From positions 2,775,001 to 2,839,000 of the forward strand of contig OZ026556.1 in assembly GCA_964020155.1 (NCBI GenBank): a stretch of 64,000 bases of DNA, given 5' to 3'. Shown one piece after another: positions 37,118-46,493 of this stretch. The position numbers and the translations under genes were made by a program. Below the pieces are notes generated by a model. The model was given only the letters and a program-made list of their open reading frames with translations. It did no database searches and was not told the DNA's origin. Positions within the stretch are counted from its first letter, which is position 1. Every line of letters starts with the position of its first letter. The stretch is from Chondrilla cf. caribensis. Its lineage: Eukaryota > Porifera > Demospongiae > Chondrillida > Chondrillidae.

Positions 37118-40100
37118 CTGTTTTGACACAAGTAATTCGTGTTCAAAAACTCGTGGGGCTGCCGCCCCCACACTCAAATTACTTGAGCGTCTTTATTAGG
37201 TTCAGAAGAACCTTCGCTGAAGTTATTGCGTTCAAGGGAGCTTCAGCGCACAAATTCGAGCCCAATTTCGAAATCGGCCATCTTTATTTCGCGCAATATA
37301 AATTATAATATAAATGCATTGTTGCGCTCACACGTAGGAACACGTAGTATGCGTATATAATATTATATATATATATATTTCCTACATCTTCCAACTTAAC
37401 CACAGTAAATCTGAGATCATCTGTGTGGACTTCAATACCAGGTCATCCTTGCTCTCCTCCTTTCCAGCCCTTCATCCCATAGATTTGCCTAATGCCACTC
37501 TATTAGGCTCTCCTATAGGCAACATCAATTCCATAGACTTGGCACTTGACTCTAAAATTGAGGCCCTCAAAACCCTAGGGAATAGACTGCAACTCCTCCA
37601 TGCTCATGATGCCCTCTGCCTCCTACGGAATGCTTTCACTCTTCCAAAGGTATTGTATTTACTTTGCACAGCTCCCTGTTTTAAGTCTAAAGCTCTTACC
37701 AACTTTGATGATCTTCAGAGATCCCTGTTGGAATCTATCTGTAACATCCAACTAAGCAATCATGCATAGTCCTAGGCTTCACTACCAACAAAGGCAGGAG
37801 GACTGGGGACCTGGAGTTTTGCCATGCTTGCACCTTCTGCTTTTTTAGCTTCAACTGCTGGCACCTCCAAGATCTCACACGAGATCCCCCCCCCCCAACC
37901 TTAAAGACATCAAATGTCCCTCAATTGAAGGAACTCTCCAGGTTTGGAGTCAAGGCCATCACAAAAATCCACCATCCAATGCAGAATCATCTTTCAGAAG
38001 GCATGGGACACCCCAAAGATCAAGTCATTAACTACTACACTCCTCTCTGAGGCCGACCCTAAATCAAGAGGTTGTCTATAGCACTAGCTGCAAAAAGAAA
38101 GGAATCAGGAGCTTGGTTGAATGCACCCCCCAAGTCAACTCTAGGCCTTCACATGGAAGACGAAACGGTGAGGATTGCAGTGGATGTCCCATCAACTCTT
38201 GAGCCATCAGGCCTTTGCCGGTCAGATGGCAAGCGGCCTGACGGTCTACCCATCATCCCTTGGAAGAATGGCTGATCCTTGGTGTGGGATGTGACTTGCC
38301 ACGACACTTTCGCCCCCTCTAACATATCATTAGCTGCTACAGGAGCTGGACTTATGGCCAACCAAGCAGATCGAATACCGGAAAAGGCAAAAATACTGTG
38401 ATCTAACAAACAGTCATATATTTGTACCATCTTTGGATCTGAGGCCCTAGATTTCTTCAAGGAATTAGGACGACGTTCAAAAGCTCAATCACAGGATCCC
38501 CTATCATTTCAGAAGCTGTGCCAGGGAATGTGCACAAAATTTCAATGGACATCTACAGCTTGCCCATTCAGGTGCATATGTCAGCATCTCGCTAGTGTGT
38601 AGTGTGGCCTGCTACAACTGTCCCACCAAACGCCCTTGGTGAGGAGAAGATAGGACAGTCTAACGGAGATTAACTTACACCTTGCTGTTATCATCCTATG
38701 TAGTTGATAGGTAACACCAATAGGTGTCAAGAATGAAGCCTTCAAGTATTTCTCCATTCAAAATCCTTGATTGAAGGATTTCGAATGGAGAAATATGACC
38801 GAATGTGTTGTTTGTGCTGTTCTATGCTTGATATGGAGAACTACATACCTACTGAAAATAAAGAGTTGACCAGCATTGGAGCAGTATTTGTTTGCATTCT
38901 TGACATCAGCGAAGTGGACGATTTGCAGGCTAGCTTGTGCAAACGGGCTATTGTACGGTTTTAGCTATCTAAAAGGCTGAGATATTATATATATATATAT
39001 AATATGACCACACCGGAAGCATAGGGTGGCAGACCATCGACTCGTAAGTGTGGGGCTCGCATAGGTTTTATACTGCACAAAAAAGATGGCCAATTTCAAA
39101 ATGCCGAAATTAGAAATTGAGCTAGAATTCGAGCACAATGACATCTACGTATGAGTATGATAACTTCATGAACTGAAGGTTCTTCTCAGCCGAAAAGAGA
39201 CGCGCAAGGGATTCGAGTGTGTGTGGGGGGGTGGTAGCCCCAAGAGTTTTTTCAACTAGAATCACTATTTTAAAACAAAATACAAAACTTTCAGCCACAT
39301 CCTTTAAATTTGTGCAAAGAAGGTATATGTCAATGTAAAGGTATGATATGATTACCTCGCTGCTAGACTACAATTAGCACCTTTAAGAACAGAGGGTTCG
39401 AGTACATGTATGAGTGCATGAGAGCACATAAAAGCCCTTAATTAGAAGTACTCTTTGAGTTTTAGTATCTTTCAATCACCACTGTGAGTATTTGTTTGCT
39501 GTGATTCTGAACTCTGTACAATATTCCAGTGTGTACATATTCTTCGCAGAAGTATCACGTGGAATTACTGTGTGTTAGATGAGGGACATATAATCAAAAA
39601 CCCCAAAGCAAAGGTACACATGCATTGTATTTTGAAAATTATGTAAGTAACTAAAATGTTCAAAAGATATTTTAATAAAATGCACACAGATTACCAAAGC
39701 AGTGAAAGAACTCCAGTCCAATTACAGGGTGATTTTAACTGGCACTCCAATTCAGGTATTTATGTATTGTGTCAATTTGTATGTATGCACATATTATGTA
39801 TATAAATAAGTTATTTGGATTGGTACCTTTTTACATAACTATTTGACAATTTTTTTGTAGTTGCTTATTTGTAGTACTATGTACTGTAAGTGCAGTTTAG
39901 CCGAGGTTTGTACAGCAGCCTTGAGTTCCTTTTTGAAAAAAGGAGTAAATGTCTTCCTTAGGTTGCTTCTTGGCTTCATAAGGTTCGTTTTCTAGAAAGG
40001 GTTACAAGGTATGTAGTTTGTCTCAGGGCTGGAAATTATGGTTATACCCCCAGATTGCTCATTCTACAAGTTCCCCTCTCCAGAGTCTACATCTTGTTTC

Positions 40101-43100
40101 AATCCTGTTTCATTAACAGCCCATATATACATACATAGCTTCACAGCATTATTGCTGTGTACATTTATATTCTTTACTTTGAATTGTATGAATAGTGCAA
40201 GTGAACTAGACTCAAATAAAAACTTAAAACAAACTCAATAACCTTAGTTTTGTTTCATTTCTTTGAGCTGGGTTGTCATAATTATTAATGTATGTAGATC
40301 TATGTACAATACATTATTGGGCTCATACACATGTATGTACACGTGTGCTACTGTAATTTTTATTCTATAATGTTCCTGTGATGTACATGTTCAAAATTAA
40401 TAGTCTGTTTTTTGTGTTTTTTTTATTAATTTAGAACAATGCAATCGATCTCTGGTCGTTATTCGACTTCTTAATGCCAGGATATTTGGGCACACAGAGA
40501 CAGTTCCATGACAAGTTTGGTAAGCCAATTTTATCTAGTCGTGATGCAAAGGCGTCTTCCAAAGAGCAAGAAGAAGGTATGAACATAAGAATAGATAGGG
40601 TTTCTCATTTCCTGCCAGTTTTAGAAAGGGATTATTCTGCTATAGGTGCTTTGGCTATAGAAGCTTTACACAAACAAGTTCTTCCATTCATGTTACGCCG
40701 AATGAAGGACGATGTTCTACAAGATCTGCCTCCTAAAATCATTCAAGATTACTTTTGTAATTTCAGTCCCATTCAGGTGTGAACCATGGGGATTATTAGC
40801 AAGGAGCATAACTTATTTGAAGCATTGTATGCATATAGGTAAAACTGTATGAAAGTATTTCTAAAGACATGGTAAAGAGGCAGAATGAATCGAGAAATGA
40901 ACCTGAAGAAGACAGCGTGCGTCCTCGCCACCCACATGTTTTTCAGGTATGAAAACATTGATCTCGTAAACTGTGTAAACTGTATAAGCTTATTATTAAT
41001 TCACATCTATTTGAAAACCTTAAGTCACTACAATATCTCAAAAAAGTGTGCAACCATCCGAAGTTGATGTTAATTAAAGAGAAACATCCTAAGCAGTGGA
41101 AAATATGGGAGGATACCAAAACCCCACAAGATTGCATTGATGACATTTGTCACTCTGCTAAGTTAACTGCATTGAGGTAATTAACATTGTGGGTGCAAAT
41201 GTGAGTTTTGTTTTGTGTACAAAACCTTTGTTCATTATTATCCAACAGACAGTTACTGTGTGATTGTGGATTCAATTGTGGACTAGATGCAGAAGACAAC
41301 CCAAGTGGGCTTGCTGTATCTCAGCACCGTGCTCTGATTTTCTGTCAGCTGAAGAGTATGATAGATATCATAGAACAGGACCTTTTGAGGTAATCTGTGG
41401 ATTTTGTAAGATGAATATGTACATATGTACATGTGTGATTTGAGTATTCATGCATACAGAAAGCATATGCCAGCTGTTTCATACTTAAGAATGGATGGCT
41501 CCACTGCTCCAAAGCTAAGGCAGTCATTGGTACAAAGGTATGTATGACATTGTGTGACTATTTTTCAGGCAGTACATATGTATTAGGGTTTCTTTTATGG
41601 CAATGGGTATGTGTGTATGCTCCTGTTAAAAATTACTTATAACTAACTACGAACTTCAGTGCCTTTCCTATAACTTACAGCTTATTTATTTGTGATTAAA
41701 GACTTGCACATGTTAAAATTGTAGGAACTTTCAGAGGTCTAATTCTCTCAGGCCTAATTCGAAGGGCATCCTGATTCACTGAGAGTGAAGGGTAACCTGA
41801 TCAGGGTGTAGCTTGTGTACCATATAGCTAGTACTTATGTACCATGTGCATTCAGTCATTAGTTGTTAATTATGCAAGTTTGTGATGCATTCTACCTTCA
41901 TTCTCAGATTCAATGAGGATCCTTCAATAGATTTGCTGTTACTTACTACACAAGTAGGAGGATTAGGGTTGAATTTAACTGGTGCTGATACTGTGATATT
42001 TTTTGAGCATGATTGGAACCCTACTAAAGATCTTCAGGTTCAGTGTTTTTCATCAATCTAAATATCACGAGTTCAAGACACTGTACTGTATGTCTAACAC
42101 TGTACTGTATGTCTATAATAGGCTATGGATAGATGTCACAGAATTGGTCAGAAGAAAGTTGTGAATGTGTACCGGCTTATTACAGTGGGAACACTAGAAG
42201 AGAAAATTATGAAGTGAGCTCCTTTAAATTTTGCCTCTTGATTCTATTTATGTAACACTTCATGTGTATCATTAATCAATGCTGTACATTTTCACTATAT
42301 TCATCTTCAGAGGTGTCCACTTACTATTATTAATTTATCATACTTTTTGTTGATTTTGTGCACTCAAAGGGTGTCTGTATATACGTAGGTACATACATAT
42401 GAACATTATAGCATGTGTGTGTAATAAATACTATTATTTTTGGCAGTACAGTATGGATCATAGAAAAGGAAACGAAATTAACTTTTAACACTTAATGCTT
42501 TTCGGTTAACAGTTACCATAAATCCACCAACAGTTAACTGTTAGCGGTTAACAGTTAACCGTTTGTAATCATATTCATAGGTTGGTAGGATGTTATACAG
42601 TACGCTACAAGATTTCTTCGCACACGAAGACGGTTGATCTCAACCTGTTATGCCCACAGTCCTTTAGCAGCCTCTGTAACTACATTCAAGTTACCTAGTC
42701 ATTCTCTTGAAGCCGATCTTCTACAGTGCCAGCCAAAAGGAACAGAATGATTGTCACCTGGTGCGAAAATGGTGTCGTTCTGGAATTTTGCCTAAAATTG
42801 CTACTGTGAACGCTTATGTCCCTATTCCGCCTATGGATTGGTGAATATCGTACTATTTTCACCGTTCGTTCAGATATATTCGTTTCCAAGCTTCATTGCG
42901 ATTTCCACACTAAACAATGTTGACCTACACGTTTGTGGACTAGCACGGGCCGATGGAGCTACGGCGAAGCTACAAAGAGGTGAATTTCTTCACAATTACG
43001 AATCGGCACACATTGCAGAGCTCTATAGAAACTAACAAAACTAAAAATTTCCTGAAAACTGCTAGACCATAGCCTCTTTTTAGCCGCGAATCGGTGTTAT

Positions 43101-44649
43101 TCTATTTACCGAGTTGAAGTGTTAACAACAATTGGAGTCTGCACTATCTGCTACAGCAGAAGTTGAAGAATTAGAGATTAGTACAATTCCATTAAAACTA
43201 CAAACCAATAATTAAAGCATATCTGGAGCATTTCAGGTATCAGATTGAAAGATCCACAAGTTCCAGGAAGACCACTAACTTTGCCATACTCTTCATGATT
43301 GTTAGTATCCTTCGAAGTGAGCAAATTTGAGCAAAACAGGAAAGTAACAAATCCAATGAATAGCGGGAGACGAATCTATGTATATACAACTACGTACGTA
43401 TTGATACTGCATCTCAAAAATTTAACAGTTAACCGTTAGCCATTATCCGCTAATGGTTAATGGTTAGCAAACATCAATAAAAGTTAATGGAAAAGGGTAA
43501 CTTTTAACCAGTTAATGTTCTCTTTTCCATGATCCGTACCATAGTAGCAAATTTACAGATATCAAGGCTTTTCTCAAAACCTATTAATTCCTAAAGAATT
43601 CTGCTTATTCTAATTCTGTGGTCAGCATCATTAGATACAATTTCATTCCGGGTATATGTTAAGCTACATGTGTTTAGTGTTTGGATATGCAAACATGACA
43701 CACAGCTACACATTCAATGACTATTAGTTGTTTACGTATTATGTGGTCAGTGTACAGCACCCTTTGATGTATAGCTTCATTGAAAGATAAGTATGAGCAT
43801 ACCGTGTCATACATTTGGCATGCATTTATGTTTTATCAGGAAACCGAAACATACATATATAGTCCATCATGTTGAAAACTGAGGAGGGCATGCCTCCTTT
43901 GAAACTATGTAATCAGTAATGTTCAACATTCACTATCATTCAGACTATAATGTGCTACATTTGTGGTTGGAGTTTTTTTTACATTTGTTCTTTCATTATC
44001 TAATGTAATCCAATAAAATAAAATGTATGTAAGGATGCAAATAGGTAATACTGTAGTGTAACAAATTGGATCCCATCTGATCACATGCAAATCCATTATT
44101 GAACAGCGCGCACATGTGGTCACTTGTGTAATATCATGTATTGTGTAGACATACTCAATTTAGTATAGAAGAAGCCTTGTATGATATCAACCACTTAGCA
44201 GGTCTCAAGACAGCTGAACTTAATATGTGAACATAATTTTGTATTTCATTCTAACAGGGTTATAAAATTGTGAATATATGTGGTTATAAAATTGTGAATA
44301 ATAGCTGTATAATCCCCCTGTACTGTACGTGAGTACATTGTTTCAACTTTTCATTTATTATGATTATTTAACTTACCTTTACAGCCTACAAAAATTTAAG
44401 CTTAGCCTTGCCAGCACGGTTGTGAGTCAAGACAATTCATCATTAGCTGCTATGGATACATCATCTTTGCTGGATCTTTTTAACTTTGATGGATCAGAAG
44501 GTCCAAGTGAGAAACATCAAAAGCCTCTGAGAAGTGGTAATGACTTAAAGTCTGTTTTGAATGAGCTATCTGACTTATGGGATGAGGATGATTATAAAGC
44601 TGAATATGATATGCAATTGTATGCTGAGAAGGAAGCATCAGACAACTGA
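13636..44649 (+). CDS. BTAF1: BTAF1 / Mot1, TBP-associated Snf2-family ATPase, 43 coding exons
   Basis: BTAF1 strips TBP from DNA using ATP and redistributes it in the nucleus. HEAT repeats at the N-terminus grip TBP; a Snf2 ATPase sits at the C-terminus. I spliced it by phase: 13636-13646, 14217-14340, 14516-14633, 14911-15105, 16304-16362, 16728-16789, 17076-17154, 17903-17971, 18361-18450, 24625-24720, 25270-25446, 26136-26276, 26941-27064, 27435-27554, 28506-28774, 28846-28976, 29076-29244, 29633-29746, 31433-31582, 32251-32327, 32500-32617, 32740-32988, 33605-33685, 33762-33909, 34011-34111, 34225-34344, 34492-34570, 34918-35075, 35151-35352, 35454-35530, 35791-35927, 36646-36723, 39550-39613, 39690-39755, 40435-40576, 40646-40776, 40839-40946, 41025-41176, 41249-41389, 41460-41537, 41908-42037, 42122-42213, 44385-44649. 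The sum is 5292 nt, 1763 residues (human about 1849). The start [15 protein letters not shown] matches the family N-terminus. All exons are open and all junctions but one are GT-AG; exon 12 uses GC. Confidence 0.96.
18451..19559. other. BTAF1 intron 9, 5' part, nothing recognised
   Basis: AT-rich intronic sequence without conserved coding content or strong inverted repeats. Confidence 0.5.
19700..21625 (+). mobile_element. Penelope-like retroelement (RT plus GIY-YIG), decayed
   Basis: Sits in BTAF1 intron 9 in the sense orientation. ORF 19877-20842 is a Penelope-type [38 protein letters not shown] (motif A), [17 protein letters not shown] (motif B), [11 protein letters not shown] (catalytic YVDD) and KIAFLDVQL. 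The reading shifts near 20835 to a linker ending [21 protein letters not shown]. The GIY-YIG nuclease ([20 protein letters not shown]) is in another frame and carries a stop at 21188-21190 before continuing to about 21415. A piece between the linker and the nuclease seems deleted. The 3' region ends with a hammerhead-like core. Inactive. Confidence 0.9.
21530..21577 (+). ncRNA. Candidate hammerhead ribozyme core of the first Penelope-like element
   Basis: Core boxes are CTGAAGA (21540-21546; consensus CTGANGA) and GAAAC (21560-21564) directly followed by GTC (21565-21567). Between the boxes lies a short stem II, GATC-TACG-GATC. Sequence before the first box (ATACAG) can pair, with one mismatch, with CCGTGT after the cleavage triplet as stem I. 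Stem III is essentially absent, the minimal form described for Penelope-like elements. Position downstream of the nuclease ORF fits the element's terminal repeat. Confidence 0.6.
21640..22810 (+). pseudogene. LINE 5' and central part (RT of the LINE family with restriction-like endonuclease)
   Basis: Starts with an N-terminal domain (21741-22184, with [18 protein letters not shown]), then after a frame change [15 protein letters not shown], then 22342 onward [39 protein letters not shown] and [19 protein letters not shown], the last being RT motif A with Glu in place of the usual Asp. After a 20-bp hairpin the frame resumes with [19 protein letters not shown] and then stops abruptly. The C-terminal half of the same family occurs at 37380-38660. 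Broken and truncated. Confidence 0.8.
22695..22745. repeat. Perfect 20-bp hairpin inside the LINE
   Basis: Arms CATAGGCATAGAGCTCTGGT (22695-22714) and its exact reverse complement (22726-22745) with an 11-base loop. The right arm is part of the LINE coding sequence (PELYAYV). The left arm appears to be an inverted copy of it. Confidence 0.9.
22811..23352. other. BTAF1 intron 9, nothing recognised
   Basis: Moderate-GC sequence without recognisable coding content. Confidence 0.4.
23353..23550 (+). repeat. Dispersed repeat family A, copy 2
   Basis: Same block order as the copy at 3318. It contains a local tandem duplication of the segment around GACACCCAAGTAAT (about 23455-23500) and ends near a GC-rich GGGGCGGCACCCC tract also seen, in variant form, in the other intronic copies. 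Confidence 0.7.
23648..23692 (-). ncRNA. Hammerhead ribozyme core, left arm
   Basis: On the minus strand, CTGATGA (23682-23676) and GAAAC (23661-23657) followed by GTT. Inverted twin of the core in the right arm at 24391-24431. Confidence 0.7.
23785..24339 (-). CDS. GIY-YIG endonuclease domain of a Penelope-like element (fragment)
   Basis: An uninterrupted 184-codon frame. It begins with the acidic linker and [20 protein letters not shown], equivalent to the linker of the first element. The nuclease follows: [70 protein letters not shown] is represented by IVYRI and YIG by VYIGET; the Arg and Glu usual in this fold are plausible within [10 protein letters not shown] and [11 protein letters not shown]. 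The start codon lies at the edge of the inverted arm, so the frame is probably a truncated polyprotein and not an independent gene. Confidence 0.85.
   Translation of the reverse strand: MTKLRNKPTTEEERGLDEEERTAVQPRRNTPCFLPYVKGTSEKVGKICQKFGLYPVFQQHNTLRSILTRVKDPQKNKDKGIVYRIPCGDCSEVYIGETGRPLKTRITEHKRAVNQMDTKNANAVHSDVLNHRINWDRSKVIDREKRWKERKIKEGIHIRRHRTYNLDSGYPLSPVWDSLIRDIK
24391..24431 (+). ncRNA. Hammerhead ribozyme core, right arm
   Basis: CTGATGA at 24397-24403, stem II GCCC/GGGT with loop GTGAT, GAAAC at 24418-24422, then cleavage triplet GTT at 24423-24425. TTGTAC before the core pairs with GTACAG after the triplet to form stem I. Stem III is minimal. This matches the Penelope-element type hammerhead. 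Confidence 0.75.
24625..35075 (+). CDS. BTAF1: BTAF1 exons 10-28: central HEAT repeats
   Basis: Nineteen exons encode the rest of the HEAT superhelix. Landmarks are [14 protein letters not shown] (exon 10), [14 protein letters not shown] (11), [19 protein letters not shown] (12), [20 protein letters not shown] (14), [13 protein letters not shown] (17), [14 protein letters not shown] (22), [13 protein letters not shown] (26) and [19 protein letters not shown] (28), the last matching VVPVLGRMSDQTDSVRFMA of the human protein. Intron 23 is only 76 bp. Introns are mostly 0.1-1.5 kb and several contain small MITEs or hairpins. Confidence 0.92.
25779..26062. mobile_element. MITE in BTAF1 intron 11
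   Basis: About 75-bp inverted arms: TTGCATAAAAGGTGATGGAA and GTAGGGATGGTTGGAATAGG on the left recur inverted on the right (CCTATTCCAACCATCCCTAC, then TCACCTTTTATGCAAG). No ORF. Confidence 0.8.
26277..26278 (+). other. BTAF1: Non-canonical GC splice donor of BTAF1 intron 12
   Basis: Exon 12 ends ...ATG TAT ACT GAG and continues GCAAGC. The next exon begins at 26941 after CACCACAG in phase 0, which requires exon 12 to end in phase 0. The only GT nearby (AT|GTATAC, 26267) would end in phase 2 and break the frame. GAG|GCAAGC fits the consensus of GC-AG introns. Confidence 0.75.
27705..27800 (+). repeat. LINE 3' UTR fragment in BTAF1 intron 14
   Basis: TCTTTCTGGGTGCC, TATAGTAGCC, GGTTCCCC and a closing ATTACCTAACCTAACC match, in order, the 3' UTR of the minus-strand LINE at 1655-1760. 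It is a 5'-truncated insertion with no coding part. Confidence 0.65.
29808..29838. repeat. Short palindrome with trailing direct repeat
   Basis: AAGTGTGCACATAT-GTG-ATATGTGCACACTT is a perfect hairpin. The right arm is followed by a further direct copy (GATATGTGCACACTT, ending near 29858). Confidence 0.8.
29980..30204 (-). pseudogene. Mobile-element ORF C-terminal fragment in BTAF1 intron 18
   Basis: A minus-strand frame with higher GC than the intron around it. It contains [17 protein letters not shown], then [20 protein letters not shown] and RGARSS. The pattern (helix, basic-S, WLRCRxxFxLxRSxxxCLRGSR) is one I associate from memory with the C-termini of multi-copy repeat ORFs in cnidarians and sponges. 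Family not named. There is no upstream partner, so it is a fragment. Confidence 0.45.
30283..30488. repeat. Imperfect tandem direct repeat
   Basis: GCGTCACAACAGT...AAATCGTTAGT...TCTACA-GAGATATGTT occurs twice in succession (about 30283-30345 and 30388-30488), the second copy longer. Noncoding. Confidence 0.65.
30721..30772. repeat. 52-base near-perfect palindrome
   Basis: Two 26-base arms meet at CTGCAG with few mismatches (outer ends TAGTTATGT / ACATAACTA, centre GGTGTGCTG / CAGCACACC). Related GGTGTGCTACAGCAG motifs occur near 24995 and 26650, suggesting a family of tiny foldback elements. Confidence 0.8.
35151..44649 (+). CDS. BTAF1: BTAF1 exons 29-43: Snf2 ATPase domain and C-terminus
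   Basis: Helicase motifs appear in order. Exon 29 has the lead-in [20 protein letters not shown]. Exon 30 has motif I DMGLGKT. Exon 31 has [18 protein letters not shown]. Exon 33 has the DEGH box. Exon 34 has ILTGTPIQ (motif III). Exons 36-38 have [15 protein letters not shown] and the linker. Exon 40 has LIFCQLKSM (motif IV). Exon 41 has [17 protein letters not shown] (motif V). Exon 42 has [19 protein letters not shown] (motif VI; Cys where human has Ala). Exon 43 gives [18 protein letters not shown] and the acidic tail [17 protein letters not shown]. All catalytic residues are present. The 2.8-kb intron between exons 32 and 33 holds a LINE fragment. Confidence 0.95.
36107..36523. mobile_element. 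Possible Tigger-like MITE in BTAF1 intron 32
   Basis: The left end TA-CAGTGAATATTCGTTGATCC resembles the right end of the Tigger at 51108-53597 (CAGTAAATACTCGTTAATCC). A decayed inverse (CAGATTAACCGAGGGTGG) lies near 36500-36520. The right boundary is uncertain. Confidence 0.4.
37122..37312 (-). repeat. Dispersed repeat family A, copy 3 (inverted)
   Basis: Same sequence blocks as the other copies but on the minus strand, including the GGGGCTGCCGCCCCC tract and the TTTCGAAATCGGCCATC end. Confidence 0.75.
37380..38660 (+). pseudogene. LINE 3' half with restriction-like endonuclease domain
   Basis: Reading + strand through several frames: [11 protein letters not shown] then [20 protein letters not shown] and [20 protein letters not shown] (thumb region), [28 protein letters not shown], then [20 protein letters not shown], a 12-14 residue gap with a stop, and [12 protein letters not shown], followed by [17 protein letters not shown]. 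The RPD...WD spacing fits the KPD-x(12-14)-D core of the restriction-like endonuclease of R2-type LINEs. Same family as 21640-22810 but a separate 5'-truncated copy. Frameshifted and interrupted by stops. Confidence 0.75.
38747..38795. repeat. Hairpin, 22-bp arms
   Basis: TATTTCTCCATTC-AAATCCTT and its inverse with one mismatch around a 5-base loop, just past the end of the LINE fragment. Confidence 0.8.
39078..39272 (+). repeat. Dispersed repeat family A, copy 4
   Basis: GATGGCCAATTTCAAAATGC, AATTGAGCTAGAATTC, GAAGGTTCTTCT and GGATTCGAGTGTG blocks in the family order; more diverged, with a long G run. Confidence 0.7.
40577..40645 (+). other. BTAF1: Stop-free 69-bp BTAF1 intron 35
   Basis: GAAG|GTATGA ... 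CTATAG|GTGCTT. The 69 bases are a multiple of three and contain no in-frame stop, so the two exons read as one open frame. Splicing yields [19 protein letters not shown], aligning with EQEAGVLAMDALHRQVLPF of human BTAF1, so the intron is real. Confidence 0.85.
42446..43545. mobile_element. Composite: outer TIR element with nested Tc1-like fragment, BTAF1 intron 42
   Basis: Outer inverted ends (ATGGATCATAGAAAAGGAAA on the left, inverse near 43505-43545) and internal GTTAACAGTTAAC repeats on both sides define a 1.1-kb element. Within it, 42724-43230 matches the left and central part of the Tc1/mariner MITE at 4968-5935, beginning CAGTGCCAGCCAAAAGGAAC, but lacks its right TIR. The outer superfamily is unassigned. 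Confidence 0.7.
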
Positions 44650-44754
44650 AAAGCCAGTGGACTACATGTGTATGTACGCTGTAGCTCAGCAACTATTAAT
44701 AATTTCATGTGCAATAATAGTATCATCAATAACTTGGGTATAATTTTTCTGTTA

Positions 44755-44760
44755 AATAAA
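44755..44760 (+). terminator. BTAF1: BTAF1 polyadenylation signal
   Basis: AATAAA 106 bases after the BTAF1 stop codon. Confidence 0.75.
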
Positions 44761-45888
44761 TGATATATAATGATGAGTATAATATACAGTGTCACCCACT
44801 TAATAGGCCACAATTCGCTATGAAGAAGTTTTCTCCTATTATGTATCTGTTATGAACTCATGTCCAATTCTGTATTTATTACACGGTACAATGTTAATTT
44901 CACATAGTATTATTAAATATCAGCGCAGAACAAAATCAGTAAAAAAACTTTCAAAACATGCATGTAAACACAGTGTCAACATAATATGAAAACGTTAAAT
45001 GAAAACCTTATTTTCTGTCCCTTGTACACTCATACAGACACTAATATTCCCAATGATATTGATACATTATTTTGGAAGGTTTTCAGACGGCAAAAAGAAG
45101 GGAAATATAAAATACATTCAATTCAGTGATTCAGACTTTTGAAATCAGCGTTTGCAGAATCAGATGAATTTCCCTTTATTTGCAGTCTGGAAACTTCCAC
45201 AAGTTTTAATGAGATCTTACAATATCTGTAGATCAAATAGGCTGTTGCAGGTTCAAAGGGCAGTTGTATGTGCAGAGGCTGTTATAAATCACGTATGCCA
45301 TTAATTGCATGTGAATCTCACAGTAAGTCATCAATTATGTCCACATACGTAAATACGAAATTATTATTATATAATAATATCCTTAAACTCATCTGTGTAT
45401 AAGGACGTGTATACGTATAATATTATGTACTCGACAAGTTATTTCTCGTACATATCTTTTATCAATACTGTACTGTGGTGCATGCAAAGTGGTCATCATT
45501 CACATGCATGGCTAGGCATGGATAGCTGAGAACACGTAAATTAATTCGACCACTAGTAATGGGGATTCAATGTAAAAGAAACAGTCAAGTTTTTATTCAG
45601 AATCCAAAAGGAGGTGGTCTATATATAGTAATGTATTTTATTATTATGGTCAATTGCCATGGCCGAATTTTGAATATATAATATACTTTCTCATTGCCCA
45701 TTAGGTCTTGTGTGAATGGCCATGGTTTACGCCAAATTTACGAATGTGAGACTATTATATAGGAACCTATACCTATATGGGAACATGCAGGGATGTTTTC
45801 ATACTTATCCAACTGAAATAGGTAGAGAAAACCTCCCCCGACCGAATTCCCATAACTCGCAGCTGAATTTACTGGTTTTTGGCCAGTG
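44761..45888. other. Intergenic with one small MITE
   Basis: Mostly unrecognised AT-rich DNA. A 125-bp inverted-repeat element lies at 45074-45198: GGAAGGTTTTCAGACGGCAA with its inverse TGCAGTCTGGAAACTTCC. Confidence 0.6.
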
Positions 45889-46493
45889 TTCAGTCCTAGA
45901 TGATTATAGAAGCAGGTGTGGTAGTTATTAAAGTTTTGTTTGGAAATCAACCTGTCTGGGGTGAAAGGAGAAAAGGGAAAAACTGGCAGCCGTGGGGCTT
46001 GAACCCAGTATTAGCCAGTATTTACTCAAGTAGTTCATATGTATCTAAATGTACATGTTTGTCTGTGTTCACCCAGGTTGTTTGTCTATTGGATATTGAA
46101 CATTTGTAAACATTCCCAAGAAGTCCTGTTACTAGGCATGTTAAAACAAACACCAAAACATACATGGCTGCTTTGGTCCTATAGTGGAATACTTTGCCTT
46201 AGCATCACATATAATCGTCTATACTTCCTGATTGCATTGTCTGAAATCATTTTATTGCTTGCCTTTATTGCTTCAACAACTTACAATAACTGCATTCTTC
46301 TGGGTTCCAGCTTAATTGTGACTGTGTTTGACTATGTTCTTCTTTTGGTAGGCTGTGTTCACTTAACTGTTTTATAAAACAGAAGAACACAAGGAATCAG
46401 TGTTGATTCCCCTGTGTGCTATAGTGCTTACCAGGGTGTTTTATTTTTTTTCCTATGTTCCCCTGAAAAATGGTTGTTTAGGAATATTAAGGC

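Noticed and set aside
45960..46020. tRNA-like B box on the minus strand (GGGTTCAAGCCCC), also at 54590
   Set aside because: No matching A box at proper spacing and no cloverleaf; a SINE origin is possible but unsupported.
46039..46377. 112-codon hydrophobic frame identical in both duplication copies (also 54646-54984)
   Set aside because: Identity is explained by the recent duplication; composition is that of translated AT-rich DNA, with no signal or domain. Not called as a gene without expression evidence.
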